Shown: one piece after another, positions 23,584-35,180 of the stretch
Position numbering within the stretch: position 1 is the first letter of the stretch
How the letters are laid out: the number at the start of each line of letters is the position of its first letter
Source: Lithospermum erythrorhizon
Lineage: Eukaryota > Streptophyta > Magnoliopsida > Boraginales > Boraginaceae
Assembly (NCBI GenBank): GCA_019722365.1
Contig: JADFUC010002297.1
Location: 124,001-188,000 of the forward strand
DNA: 64,000 nucleotides
Reading direction: 5' to 3'
Notes under the pieces: model-generated
The model's input: only the letters and a program-made list of their open reading frames with translations
What the model was told of the DNA's origin: nothing
Databases searched by the model: none
Translations under genes and position numbers: made by a program

Positions 23584-24562
23584 GTCTCTTGGCCCACCTA
23601 TAAATAATTTGGCAAATATATTCTTGTTCTATTTTCTTGGCAAGTTGAACTCGGAGACCGCGCTATCTATTATACTTTTATAGTACTCCGTCGTAATTGT
23701 TTTGACCTTTTGTTGTGTAAAATGAGGCAAACCTCTCATCGACTCTAATTTGATGTAATTATGCCTACATCTTGTTGAAAGCAATCTTAGAAGCATTAAA
23801 AGATATGGTAGTCATTTTGTGTTCTTCATGATTTATACACATAATACTCCAAACCGACTTCGATCTTTGCGCTTTTGTGTGAGATTTTATTCCTGAATAA
23901 TCTAATAAAATTCCTTCCACGTTGTTTTGATGTTGAAGCTCATGTTGATTTAGATTGAAGTCAGTTGGATGAGAATACTTATGATGGGTAAATTACATTT
24001 ATGATTCTAATATAGTATAAATAAAGCCCGGAGACATTAAAATATATAATAATTTAGAAATATATTTAAATAGAAATATATTTACATATATATAATGTTA
24101 CCTTGTCTCTCCGTTTCAAGTATTTCCTCGAATGAGTTATATTCACGAAAAGATCCACGTGGTTTTAGTTTAACTCTAAGCTGCTATGACACCACTTGGA
24201 GATATTGTGATTACTTGACTGATTCTCCGTTTAGAACATGAGAACATATTGAAGTGGATCGTAACATCCATAGTAATACTGCACCTTATGACTTGATCCA
24301 GATTTCGTATACACTCTTATATCGACGAGTTCGATTTTCATAGTATGTGAGTGTCATCTTGATCATATAAACCCAACTTACTGTCTTTATTTGGTATGCT
24401 ATATTCTCTTTGACGGGCTTCGGATTCGATCAGTGACTATATATGATTTTCTTACATATTTTCAAGTGTGGATACTTGTCGAGGAAGGTGTATAAGGATT
24501 GGATTGCATAACTTCAACAGCTCCCTCGACTATTGATATATTTAATCTTAGCAGTCTTGTCT

Positions 24563-24781
24563 CTATTGCGACTTGATGTGCGGGATCCATAAAGTAGAAG
24601 TGAATACCGAACTTGAACTATCTTGAGGTATAAGATCATCCAAAAAGTGATGTATTTGTCCTTGAACTTTAACAGTGTAAATCCCATGATCTCTCCTTTG
24701 TAGATGTTCATCACAATGCATTCCAATGGATGTGAAGGCAAAATGGTTGTTGTAAGTTCTTATCATATTACGGAAATCCAC
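24563..24781 (-). pseudogene. Helitron N-terminal domain relic
   Basis: Reads MDFRNMIRTYNNHFAFTSIG, then DHGIYTVKVQGQIHHFLDDL, the segment that begins most plant Helitron polyproteins (F...IR.YNN.FAF.S.G...., G.Y.F.V.GQ..H). It continues in a second frame to about 24514. It lies in the expected place upstream of the Rep domain. Confidence 0.7.
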
Positions 24782-25109
24782 ACATGTAGCGTCTGTTGCT
24801 GTGATAAGATAAACTATGTATTTTGGAGAACTGGTTTTCTACTGACTAGATACTCTCCGACGGAAACGGCAAAAATCTCTCCGTTCTTTTATAAAACTTA
24901 AGGCTCACAATATTTACATGGTATTGCGGAGGAAATGTCGACAACCGATAAATAAATATTGATACTATATCTATTTGCTCTCCGACTTATAAATGAGGAG
25001 GCTGCAGAATAAGATTTCTTTTAGAATATTAAATATCAATTTAACATTAGAAACATGTATGTATGTTGTAAACATTGGTTATGCTTGATTCTTTACCCAC
25101 ATAAGCATA

Positions 25110-25640
25110 AATAAAACATTAAGATCTTATTATAAGTTGTAATATATTATTAGGAATGTACTCTTGACTATGGTAGGCTTCGATAATAGAAACTACGTTA
25201 TATGCGGTCTCGCTTGGTTGTTTGTACTTAACTTTTAGCAGTCTTGTAAGTAGAAGTCTTATAGTTTTTGTGCTTGTTTTCAGCCGAATATTGACAAACA
25301 GAATCACCAGAATCAATATTTGAAACCATCTTAGTTGCAAATGCCTGTAGATTTTCAGCATTAATATAATATAATGTGATATGAAATATATGTTCATATA
25401 ATTGACCGTTCGTAAGTAAAGATTATTAAGATCACTTAAGTATAAATTATAATATATTAGAAATGTACCTCTTGAATTATAGGCGACTTCAATGTAAAGC
25501 GTGATTAGATGTAGTCTACATTCGTTGTTGTGCTTGTTTTTTGACCAAATTATGATAACAAAATCAGGAGAATCAACATTTGAAACCATCTTTACTTTAC
25601 AAAAGCACACATTTTCACCATTAATATTCATCCCCAAGTG
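25110..25640. repeat. Imperfect tandem duplication, about 260 bases
   Basis: Two copies, near 25110-25370 and 25390-25640, share GAATCAACATTTGAAACCATCTT (second copy) versus GAATCAATATTTGAAACCATCTT, GTGCTTGTTTTC/TTGACC and a TATATTATAA...TAAG.AT.TTAAT block. On the minus strand both read M.I.(G/A)EN....K.KMVSN.DS, so a coding or exon-like segment was duplicated, probably in the Helitron's 5' part. It is now in shifted frames. Confidence 0.55.
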
Positions 25641-25945
25641 TTATAATAAAAGATATATTTGTAACTAAATGATGTACATTAAGCATGCTCACCGGTTCTT
25701 GAAATTCTATCTGGTATGCTTAATTGCAGAGTGCTTTTCTTTCTATCAGCTCTCTTTTCTTTCTTTATTAGAAGATGCGGTATGAACAGCAGTATGGCTT
25801 GACAGAAGTATGAGTTATCTGACTGATACAAAGGCTTTTGTGATGGGTTGAGGCGGATACCAAGAAACAATATTTTGATTGGTACACTCGTAGTTCTCTC
25901 CGTCTTTATTGATTTGATCTTATGACTTTGTTGCGTACCCAAATA

Positions 25946-26720
25946 TCCATTGGTAGTTTGATTTTAGCAAATATGACTACATTTAAACTTATATTTATAG
26001 AGGAATGGAGATATTTGGAAGTGGGTGATTATGTGGAATCTAGGTAAGTAGATGTTATAGGTATTAGATGTATAGCGAACTGACACATAATATAGTCACG
26101 TAACGTTCTTTGCGATTCTCCTTATCCATCGTCTAGTGTCGCGAGAAATACATGTATGTCATAACTATAGTTTTCATAAGTTTGGAACAAATAGATATAA
26201 TAATATGTTTTAACTAAGTGTACATAAATAATTTGAATCGATAAAATGAACATATATGTATGACTAAAGTAAGAAAAAGCTATCATCTATGGCTGAAAAA
26301 TAAAATAAACGAGACAATTGTATATGCTTAACATTACACAAAGTACACATGCCCGATGCCTTAAGCACACATATAGGAAGAAGATATAACCTGGATTACT
26401 AAAAATTGAAGTATATGTAGTCAATACTAATGAACATATAAAGAATATAGAGAATGCAACATCATTGTCATTTTCTGATGGCATTTACTACATGTAGCGC
26501 TTCAAACATACTTACTTGATAATACTCAAAAAATACTAATTAAACTTTTCAAGCTATAGTATATCAAATCAAATTCCTTTTACTTATCTATGTATAACAA
26601 CTTAATGCAGTTAGAAGATAGTATAGATTCACCTTAAGAATTAGGTAGTTCAATATGCCTTTTTTATTATGACTTGAGGATTTAGTTGTTAATATTATGA
26701 GGATAAAGAGTTGAAGACTG
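25946..26720. other. AT-rich non-coding DNA
   Basis: No gene, repeat or transposon domain recognised. It could contain the 5' end of the Helitron. Confidence 0.3.
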
Positions 26721-27532
26721 TAATTTCAGAGATGTGAAATTTAACGGAATTCCCGCCCCGAGGTCGGCCATACTGAGTGAGAGTCATTAAATCGAACACC
26801 GAGTCACCCAGGCCGATGGACGACTCAATTTAAAACAAATTCGGTTCATCCAAAAATGTGATCACGAAAATTAAGTTTTCCCAAATCAAAGCAGTTTTTT
26901 AAAATTTATAATCCATCAGTGATATCGAAGCTTGTTGACCCACTTAAATATATACATGACATATCCAAAAATAAATGTCTGTGGCTACAAAAGAAAATGA
27001 AATCTTGTTTTCCGGAATACAAAATGACAATACCGACAATTAAAGTTTGAAAAGGAAACTTCGACAATCAAAGCAGGACGATGACGCGTCAAAAATCGGT
27101 GTGAGGATCTCTGCCGCCCGATCTTCCGCTGGCCGCTTAGACAAAACTCAAACGACTCTTGTTTCAGCCCGCTGTCGGCAGCATGATGAAATACCGCCCA
27201 GCGAAAAGGGGTATAAGCCCGCGAAGAACGTGAAACTAGCGAACTTACATGCAGGCAGGTCAATCAATAATATAATAGTCAAATGAATAAAATATATATC
27301 GGGACTACCTAAAAAGGTCATACAACGTAATTCATGAAATCTGAATATAATACATGAAGATATAATAGAAGGTTTCGTGAAGCACTCGATTCGAGAAAGA
27401 AATCGATAGACTTCAGCAGCGACTAAAATCTGATGCATAAACCTCCCATCTACCGTATCCCCGCTGATACCATCTCCCAATGTCTTTCTCTTTCGATCCG
27501 TCTATCTGCGGGAATGGACTAATCAATAATCA

Positions 27533-27790
27533 CCCGCGTATACCGCGGTATAAGGCCAAACCGCTTATACACAAAGTATAAAATGGCGCAGCATATACAC
27601 AAAGTATAAGGCCGCATTAAGCGCTCGTACCGCAAAGTATAGGCACGTCGCGCTCATACTGCTTAGTATAAAGGCGGCGATCTTATACCTTAAGTATAAG
27701 ACACGCATTTCTTTACTCTGTAGTATGAAATAGCGCGCACTTTAAGTATAAGGCACGTATCGTCGCGTATCGCACGAGGAATGAAGTGGC
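27533..27790. repeat. Palindromic minisatellite, about 8 units of 30 bases
   Basis: Unit of about 30 bases with core TATACnnnnAAGTATAAGGC. The core of each unit is a short inverted repeat: TATACCGCGGTATA, TATACACAAAGTATA (twice), CATACTGCTTAGTATA, TATACCTTAAGTATA and others. Spacers are CpG-rich (GGCGCAG, CACGTCGCGC, GCGCGC). Arrays of this sort in LTRs often act as U3 enhancers, but no such role is shown here. Confidence 0.7.
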
Positions 27791-28054
27791 TATGCACAAT
27801 CTGTCAACATAGGTGAAATCCACGATACTCGAGTCACGTCGAGTCATAGATAACTCTAGCAATCACTACTGCAATAACCCATTCTGCTACTCCCAGGCAA
27901 TATCCAAGCCTTGAAGCTAAACATCTACAAAATCGTGACCAAACACAATCGCCGGCAATACATAAATCGTAAAAGTGCCGACAAGGCCACAATCGAAATA
28001 TAGTTGGGAGTTAATTATTAACACCTCAGCGATATGGCCTTGAGAATATAATCC

Positions 28055-28190
28055 ACGTAATCCTTATAACAATGACATGTATGTCATTCTCAGCATAATC
28101 ATAACAAATATATGTATATCGTTCTCACGTAATCATATCGCCAATAATATGTATATCATTCTTACATAATCATATCATGATAACATGTTC
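28055..28190. repeat. Tandem repeat, about 3 units of 40 bases
   Basis: Unit ATGTATATCATTCTCACATAATCATATC with a variable tail, seen starting near 28079, 28113 and 28149. It lies within the CpG-rich LTR-like block. Confidence 0.6.
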
Positions 28191-29200
28191 ACCGCGATTT
28201 CAAAGTAAGTCGTAAGTAACACCGTGAGATAAGTACTCACACTTTGCTAGCTACCCATAAATCCTTCGCGAAAGACAATCGAAGTATGCACTTTCCACGA
28301 TCAGCGCCTAAGCGACACTTTCGAAGTATAATCGAGACCTCTTTCTTATACCGGCGTTAGAAGATACATAACGACTCTTAGAGAACTATCTACAAGCAGG
28401 TCTAACGTATTGGATAAGCTATCGAATTATAATCATGTGAGGACCTGACCAATCGATTCCCCTTAAATTCCATCTTATCCTTTCATTTAAAAATCGACTT
28501 ATAAGTCACTTCAGCTAATCGGCGGTATAATTAACAATCATGCTCGAAATATCAGTATAACTTCTTCTAATAAGGTCCCAATATAACCTCCTACGCATTT
28601 AAAGTCTTAGAAAAAATATCAATACAAAGTCGGCCAACCTAAAAAGTCAACTTGTGTAACATTCTCAAACGACCTCTAAATCACAGGTAATACTTATATC
28701 GTCTGAGAACCCATAACCAACTAAGATTCATCATAAAATTGAATTATGGAAAAGTCAACTAAAGTCAACCATGTCAAAACCGAAATATCTCAAAGACTTT
28801 AACTTTCTTACGCTTAACTCGAAGAATGATGGGGAGAAAAGATATTCTCTAACTGATCTTAGTCGGCAACCAGTCGAAGAGAAATGCAAAATGAGAGAAT
28901 TTTTAAAGGGTGGGGGTGAATATACCGACCTAGAGAAAAAGAAAGAAGAAAGAAGATGATCTCAAATGATGATGTGGAAGATAAGGGTTGAAAGATATTT
29001 TAAAAACTCGAGTCCCGTTCGGTTTCGGTTAATTCTCCGCTTATCGTACTTAAATCTCCACGAACCCGATTTCAAAGATAAACTTCTTCCATGGCAATCA
29101 CTACTAAATTATAAATGCAATTAAATTTAAAATTTCACGAAATAATATTATCCATGAAATCATTTATACTATCCCCGGGTCCCCACTTGACGAAAAATTT

Positions 29201-30538
29201 AAATTTTTTTTTTAAATAGCAGTTATTACAAGTAATTTTAAGTGATATTTTATTTATAGCCAATGGAGATATGGGTTTTCTAAATTACTATTATGCATTT
29301 AATGCACATCAAATCGATAGTATTAGGGTCTCTTCAATATAATATTACATTTTATATAAAAATCTAATTCTTATAATTGAGATCAAACTAAATGATTCGA
29401 TTGAAACATAAGAAACTTAAATGTGAGCCAATAGTATAATGGTGATCCTATATAATGTTGTTTACCTAACTACTAAGCCTAGTGTATATCTACTCGGTTA
29501 AGACATTCGTTAATATAATATTTTAATCTTTGGAAAAATTAATCTTAATTTTATTTAAAAACCTAAAATATAATTATGATTAATTATTAATCTAGTCTGC
29601 ACCACTGTAATTAATAGCTAAACCATTCGTTATCTAAATTTAAATCACATGTGTGTGTAATTAATGGCAAATCATTGAATTATAAAGTTATTATAACAAT
29701 ACATAATCTACATAATTAATACACAACAAAGTCAAAGACATTTGAATTAAATTGAATAAACTTATACGTTTATTGATTGCATGTGTGTAAGAATGATTCA
29801 GTCAAATCTAAGCTAAAAGTTTTCAATTTGTATGTAAATGAAATAAATACGCAATAGCGGATGCAATCCCGGAGACGAAGGGTGGTGACCTTCGATGGAC
29901 AAATCATCTTTAATAGTCAAGAAAGATAGGAAGATAGATTTGACTTTATTTAGTAGCCAATGGAATGCGTCTGCGATGGCCGGATGCAAATGGATTCGTC
30001 AGAAGGATGGTAACCGATGAAAAAACATAGCAAGATAAATTTGACTTTATTAGTCGCCCAGTTGAGCTTTGCTAAGTAGCGAGTGAGGGATTTGCATAGG
30101 CGGAGTTACTGATGAACTTTGGCTGTAATCTAAAAAGAACATGGCGGAGTTGCCGATGAACTTGCTGTAATCTAAAGAACAAAAATACAGATGAGGTACT
30201 CCAAAGAAAAGTGCAGTGAAGAGGGCAAAATAGTCATTTCACATTTCGGGAGCCAAATCGTCATTTCACACATATGGACCCTGCGTGAAACTCACTTGGC
30301 ATTCAATTTATCTCTATGACATGATATGGATTTTCACGTTATTATAATTTTATAATTATGGATTATTTCTCATTTTTAAATTTTCGAGTCGGGCGAGTTA
30401 AATACTCAATCTCGAGTATAAAATTAATATTGTGTGACTACTTGGTATGTTTAGTCATGATTATATAATCTGATATATCTGACATAGATACTGGATTTTA
30501 GGGCTTTCGTATGCAATGTTGCTCCCAGCACTTAACGC
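29201..30538. other. Non-coding, short tandem duplication at 30.1 kb
   Basis: AT-rich up to 29.8 kb. From 29.87 kb there are short repeats: AGATTTGACTTTATT.AGT recurs near 29936 and 30036, and GGCGGAGTT.C.GATGAACTT..GCTGTAATCTAAA recurs at about 30098 and 30144. No gene. Confidence 0.4.
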
Positions 30539-32000
30539 CTACCTGAAAATTTTTCTTAAATTCTTAATGAAACAAACTCTTTGGTACTCTTGGGAGTTAT
30601 CCGATCTCCTAAGGGTAGTATGAGTCTCAGTTGGCTCGATCACTGTTTCCCGTTGATCAAGTTGAACATCCTCTTCATAAGAGGGGTTCAACTCTTGAGA
30701 TAAGTCAGTCATGTTCTCAACGTTGACTTCTTCACTATCTTGAACAATTTCAAGATTCTTACTTCTTTCATATCTCTTGGCTAAGTATTCCTTCTTAAGG
30801 AAAGTGTCATGTCGTGCAATGAAAATCTTATTCTCATGCTTGAGATAGAAATAATGAAATAACATTTCTGAAATTTGGGTCTAAGTTTGTCCTTATTCAA
30901 TTTCTTGACATAAGCTTCACTACCCAAAATTTTCATGTGACCTATCTTGGGATGGTTCCCAAACCACATCTCATGTGGGATCTTAGCCGTTGATTTAGTT
31001 GGATAGTTATTTAGTGTGTGCATGGCGGTTTATGTCATATTCCCATAACGGGTAGTTCGGACGTGCTAAATCATGGATCGAACCATATCCGTAAGTTCGA
31101 TTTCTCACCCGAACCCAGCGTTATGTTGAGATGTTCGGTAGGAGTGAGTTGTGATACAATACCACACTCTTTAGATCTTGACACAAATACATGACTTAAG
31201 TATTCTCGACTACATCGGACAGGAGAGACAGCAATGGTTTTATTGAGTTGATTCTGCGACATCTTTATGAAACATCTTTGAACTTTTCAAAAACTTGATT
31301 TTATGCTTGAGTAGATATATGTAACCGTATCTGTACGTGTCGATGAAAATAATGAAATATGGTAACCTCTTCTAGCGGGAATTCGTTGGGCCGCATATAC
31401 CGGTATGTATGATTCCCAGCAATTCGGTTGCCATACCATCATACCAATGAAAGGTGATTTGCGATCATCTTGCCTATGACTTGATTCACGATGCTGATCA
31501 TATGGTTAAAATTAGATGATGTCAAAATTTAAATCAACATCTGATTTCATATGCATTTAATTTCTTAATCGTTTATCACTTAACAATGATCTACAATGCA
31601 TATATGAGGGATTCAAGTCATTTGGCTTGTCCCTTTTATTATTTATGTTGTAGGTCTCGATATTTGTATCGATACATAGAGACCATTGACAGTGTCGTAC
31701 CATAAACTATATATTTAGGGTAATGAAACAACCACTGGGTGTCGAAAAATAATAGACATCATTTTCTAATTGTGAAACTGAAATGATGTATCTACTCAAA
31801 GTAGGTACGTTATAGACATTGTTTAGTTTAAGTATCATTCTTGTTGGTAAACTTAAACAAACCGATCTGCAACGATGGAAAGCAACTTTTATTCCGTTGC
31901 TACATCAGGTCTACAAATCCCATTACTACTTTTATTACATTTTTGTAGATCCGTCCATTTTACAAATGTGAAACCAAAGCGGTGTGGCGCCCATGTCATC
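30539..32000 (-). mobile_element. Truncated Ty1/Copia retrotransposon (protease end to integrase)
   Basis: Minus-strand pol fragments in order. Around 31.8-31.5 kb are decayed protease and pre-integrase parts. The integrase core begins ATELLGIIHTGICGPTN near 31.43 kb, then YFIIFIDTYRYGYIYLLKHK, then KECGIVSQLTP (31.15 kb), PHEMWFGNHPKIGHMKILGSEAYVKKL (31.0-30.9 kb) and YFYLKHENKIFIARHDTFLKKEYL (30.85 kb). It stops at about 30.54 kb just before reverse transcriptase would begin, so the 3' half is gone. Frames shift repeatedly. No LTR could be tied to it with confidence. Confidence 0.75.
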
Positions 32001-33870
32001 GAAAGTGAAGTAGCTAATGTTCGACACAAATATATGTGACTTGAGTGATAATCGTGCTACTTTCGGCCTTCGTCACATCGTGTATTTATTGTCATTCGTG
32101 ATTTATACATATCATCAAAAGCGGAAAAGTGTCATGCATATTGCATTCTTTCAAGTGGGCAGAATATTTCGAGAGTTATTATTACATGCAGGCCATCAAC
32201 TTTAAGCAGAAGATATATAAAAAATAATACTGCTTTAGTTAATGTCTATAATAACTATTAAAACCATAATAAAATTAATACTTGTGCTTTACAATCCCCA
32301 ATGAAATCTTTAATATATCAAGATCATGATTGAAAATTGAATAGGAGACTAGCTGCCGATCACGTAGGTAGATGTACCATCATACCTTCTTAATAATGAT
32401 TTTGGCGTCATAAGTTCATCTTAGATTATATAGTGACTCTTTATCCAACGAACAATCCTGCGCATGAAAATTATCGTTTAAGCTGTGATCTCTTATTTAA
32501 ATTAAAGTTGGATGTTTATAGCCAGATCTACCTTTAGGAACTATACCAAATACTCTCCGTTAGAAAAAAGTTCTTAAGTATGAGGCGTCTACTGACCTAG
32601 TAGGTCTCAGCGCAAACAGGCTTAATCCAACTTTAGAGTTGGTATATGTTCTCATAATTTATAGGTGGATTAGTTATATTTTAACTAGTCTTGTAACCAA
32701 GTTTAGAATAATATATACACACAATGGTTATATGTAACATAGATAAAACATAAATATAACCTGTAAAGACTGCGTGATATGTTTATAAAATACAGACTAG
32801 TTCATGACGCGCTGTCGGTGATGATCTACATCTGTTAAAAATATAACGTAGATCTCAGTTTTCAATTAATTATATTTTAAATGATAATAAATTGAAACAT
32901 AGACACCAATTCATTATGAAGCCACAAAAACTAAAATTCTTCTAAAATAAATCTAGATCATATAAACATCTCTTTCTTATCCGTTATCAAGTTTATAAGC
33001 AATATGATTCTGTTGTCAATAACTATAATATTAAAGCATGTTATTATATTAGTTAAAGAATAATTCTAAAGATACTGCTGATTAATCCAAATAAATATAT
33101 GAAATTTAAGACTAGTTAAAATAACCACTTAAACTAATTAATTTTATGATTAATATTTAAATAATGAGTGTTTCTAAAATACTATTTATTTAATTTATAC
33201 TTCTAATAAAATTTGAAATCAAATTAGAATTAACAATATATTTCTTTAAATTACTAAATTAAAACAACTTCTATTATAATTAAAACTATTTAAAGTAGTT
33301 AAAATAAATTGATAAAAATAATTTCCAACTTGAAATTAATTTAAAACAATTTTAATTGATGTCAAAACATCAATTTGAACAAAATAGGACTTAAACCAAT
33401 TTAAAACAAAAAAATACAAGCAAAATAGGCCTAAAAGGATTGTTGGCCCGCAAGCAAACAAGCCATGTCAGAGGCCCAAGTACTAGGCCCAGCAAGCAGC
33501 GGACCAGGTGCCAACGTCTAGCCAGGACCAAAACATTTTGACAACATGGCGTCATTAATGTGTCACGAGTTAATCCTATTCAGTTAAAGTAGTTAATAAT
33601 TAATCATATGTAATTATTTAATTAACATTCTTACACAATCTGAATTAAAATTATCTAATAAGCGATTCAAATATATAAGTTCGGATTTAGACACATCGTA
33701 ATTTCATCCATTTGATTATGTATTCTTAAATGTATTTCTTGATACCCATTTGTTAGTTTCGGGATCAAAATATAATTATCTAAATAGAATTCGAGAATCT
33801 CACAGGAAGTTTATAAAAATAATAACATCTCTGATGTGTACCTTTCTTGAGGATTCATTGAATATATTTA
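32001..33870. other. AT-rich, unassigned
   Basis: No supported gene. It may hold the gag part of the neighbouring Copia, decayed beyond recognition. A GC-richer island at 33430-33540 (GGCCCGCAAGC, GAGGCCCAAGTACTAGGCCC) is notable but unassigned. Confidence 0.3.
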
Positions 33871-33871
33871 A

Positions 33872-34490
33872 GGTCAGAACCACGAACAACCAAAATAGGT
33901 TGTCTATAAGAATAGTCCACACCAATGATTGATCAGGCCTCGTGAGTTTTACGAACTCTTTTAAGATTGAATTAAAGGAACAGCGGGATTCTTCCTCATA
34001 TTTACTCGACCCGAGAAGGGGAGAGATTTATCTTTTTGCTTTTACAGAAAACCAAATGAATAATAAGCAAATGTATCGACTTCATGGCCTATTTCAAAAC
34101 CTAAAAGTAGGCCCACATTGAAGGATAAATCTGTGAAAAATCCTCACTTTTATATGGCAGAGCTCACATGGGTGTGATCTGTTAGATTTCGTACGTTTAA
34201 GTATAGTTAGCTTTAAGCCGAAGGTTATAATCAACATTATAGTTTAATTTTCTGGCTGTGACCTCGTAAGGCTCGATCGACAATAGTAATATATTAATTA
34301 TATCTAACAGATATATAGAATGCAGTGATTTCTAGTAAGCCAGTCATAACCACTAATACTGATAGGTTACTAATATATTAATTGTCAACAATTAACATAT
34401 ATCGACTTATAACTTTAAATATGTAATCGGTTGTCTGTTCGATTGTTCAGTATTGAGATTTAGTATCTCATGATTTCAGCGCCTTTTACC
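33872..34490. repeat. Direct repeat, copy 1 (LTR-like)
   Basis: About 620 bases, matched by copy 2 some 640-680 bases further on. Landmarks: AACAACCAAAATAGGTTGTCTA near the left edge, GGAGAGATTTATCTTTTTGC, GGTTATAATCAACATTATAGTTT, GTGACCTCGTAAGG, AGTAATATATTAATT and ACATATATCGACTTATAACTTTAAATATG. It is non-coding and looks like an LTR beside its twin. Confidence 0.6.
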
Positions 34491-34514
34491 GTGTAGTTCT
34501 GACAGGATAATAAC

Positions 34515-35180
34515 AGAGGAGGCTTCAAACAACCAAAGTAGGTTGTCTAAAATAGTCATCGCGTCGGCGATTGATGAAACCGCTGATAGGTTTTACTAGA
34601 ACTAAGGTTTTACTAGAACTATTAAGGAAGTAATACAATTTTAAGTTTTCTTTCTACTAGCGACCAAATGGAGAGATTTTTGTCTTTCATATTTTCTCAA
34701 AAGATGAGAAGTGAATTAGCAAAAAAATGACCAAATGAAAATGAGCAACCTCATGGTCTATTTATGAATGAACCCACAAGTGGGATGAAGATTCAATGAA
34801 GCAAAAAGCTCTTCGCATCCTCCCTCTCTACCGTCTAACCCGACTTTGGGGTTGAAATTCCTGGCGTTAGATTTATTCTATTTTCTTACAGATTATGCTT
34901 TAACCCGAAAGTTATAATGGTATTATAGTTTGTCGTGTTGTTGTGTGTGACCTCTTGAATCGTGTACAAGAGTAATATATTAATTCATGTAGAACGTTAA
35001 TATAGATTGAGAGGGCCATGGTGGCCATCATGTACAATGTCGATGCTAGTTAATCTAATATGTGATTGTTCGACAATCGAACATATATCACGAACTTATA
35101 CTTTTAAATATGAGTAAATCGGTTAATACATTGATGGGTATATTTATGAGATGAGATTTCATATTTCAAACAGAGTTACT
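34515..35180. repeat. Direct repeat, copy 2 (LTR-like)
   Basis: Partner of copy 1: AACAACCAAAGTAGGTTGTCTA, GGAGAGATTTTTGTCTTTCA, AGTTATAATGGTATTATAGTTT, GTGACCTCTTGAAT, AGTAATATATTAATT and ACATATATCACGAACTTATACTTTTAAATATG. The two copies differ by many small indels. With almost nothing between them, two LTRs whose interior was lost is one explanation and simple tandem duplication is another. Confidence 0.6.

Larger units (their letters stand above)
19560..25945 (-). mobile_element. Decayed autonomous Helitron (rolling-circle transposon)
   Basis: Minus-strand pieces appear in the order of a plant RepHel Helitron followed by an accessory RPA-like gene: N-terminal domain (24.78-24.56 kb), Rep domain (23.58-23.05 kb), PIF1-type helicase (22.1-20.6 kb) and an RPA/DUF223 OB-fold region (20.3-19.6 kb). 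Every piece is broken by stops and frameshifts, so the element cannot make its own transposase. Helitrons start with TC and end with CTRR after a hairpin. I could not fix either terminus, so the limits given are those of recognisable coding matter. Confidence 0.8.
26725..29200. mobile_element. CpG-rich LTR-like region (possible Ty3/Gypsy LTR or solo LTR)
   Basis: Sharply higher in CpG than its flanks, with no coding domain. It holds a palindromic minisatellite (27.53-27.79 kb), a second tandem repeat (28.06-28.19 kb) and a purine-rich stretch with GGGTGGGGGTGAATAT near 28915. Long, CpG-rich, repeat-bearing non-coding blocks of this kind are typical of LTRs of large plant Gypsy elements. I found neither matching partner LTR, TG...CA ends nor target duplication, so the class is a guess. 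Confidence 0.3.

Noticed and set aside
27047..27480. Overlapping open frames of 79, 92 and 110 codons in the CpG-rich block
   Set aside because: Overlap on both strands with Arg/Ser-rich text and no motif; explained by high GC lowering stop frequency.
27533..28190. CRISPR-like array
   Set aside because: Units are contiguous and palindromic without unique spacers, and this is a plant nuclear sequence.
32017..32205. 62-codon plus-strand open frame
   Set aside because: No motif; lies beside the minus-strand Copia relic.
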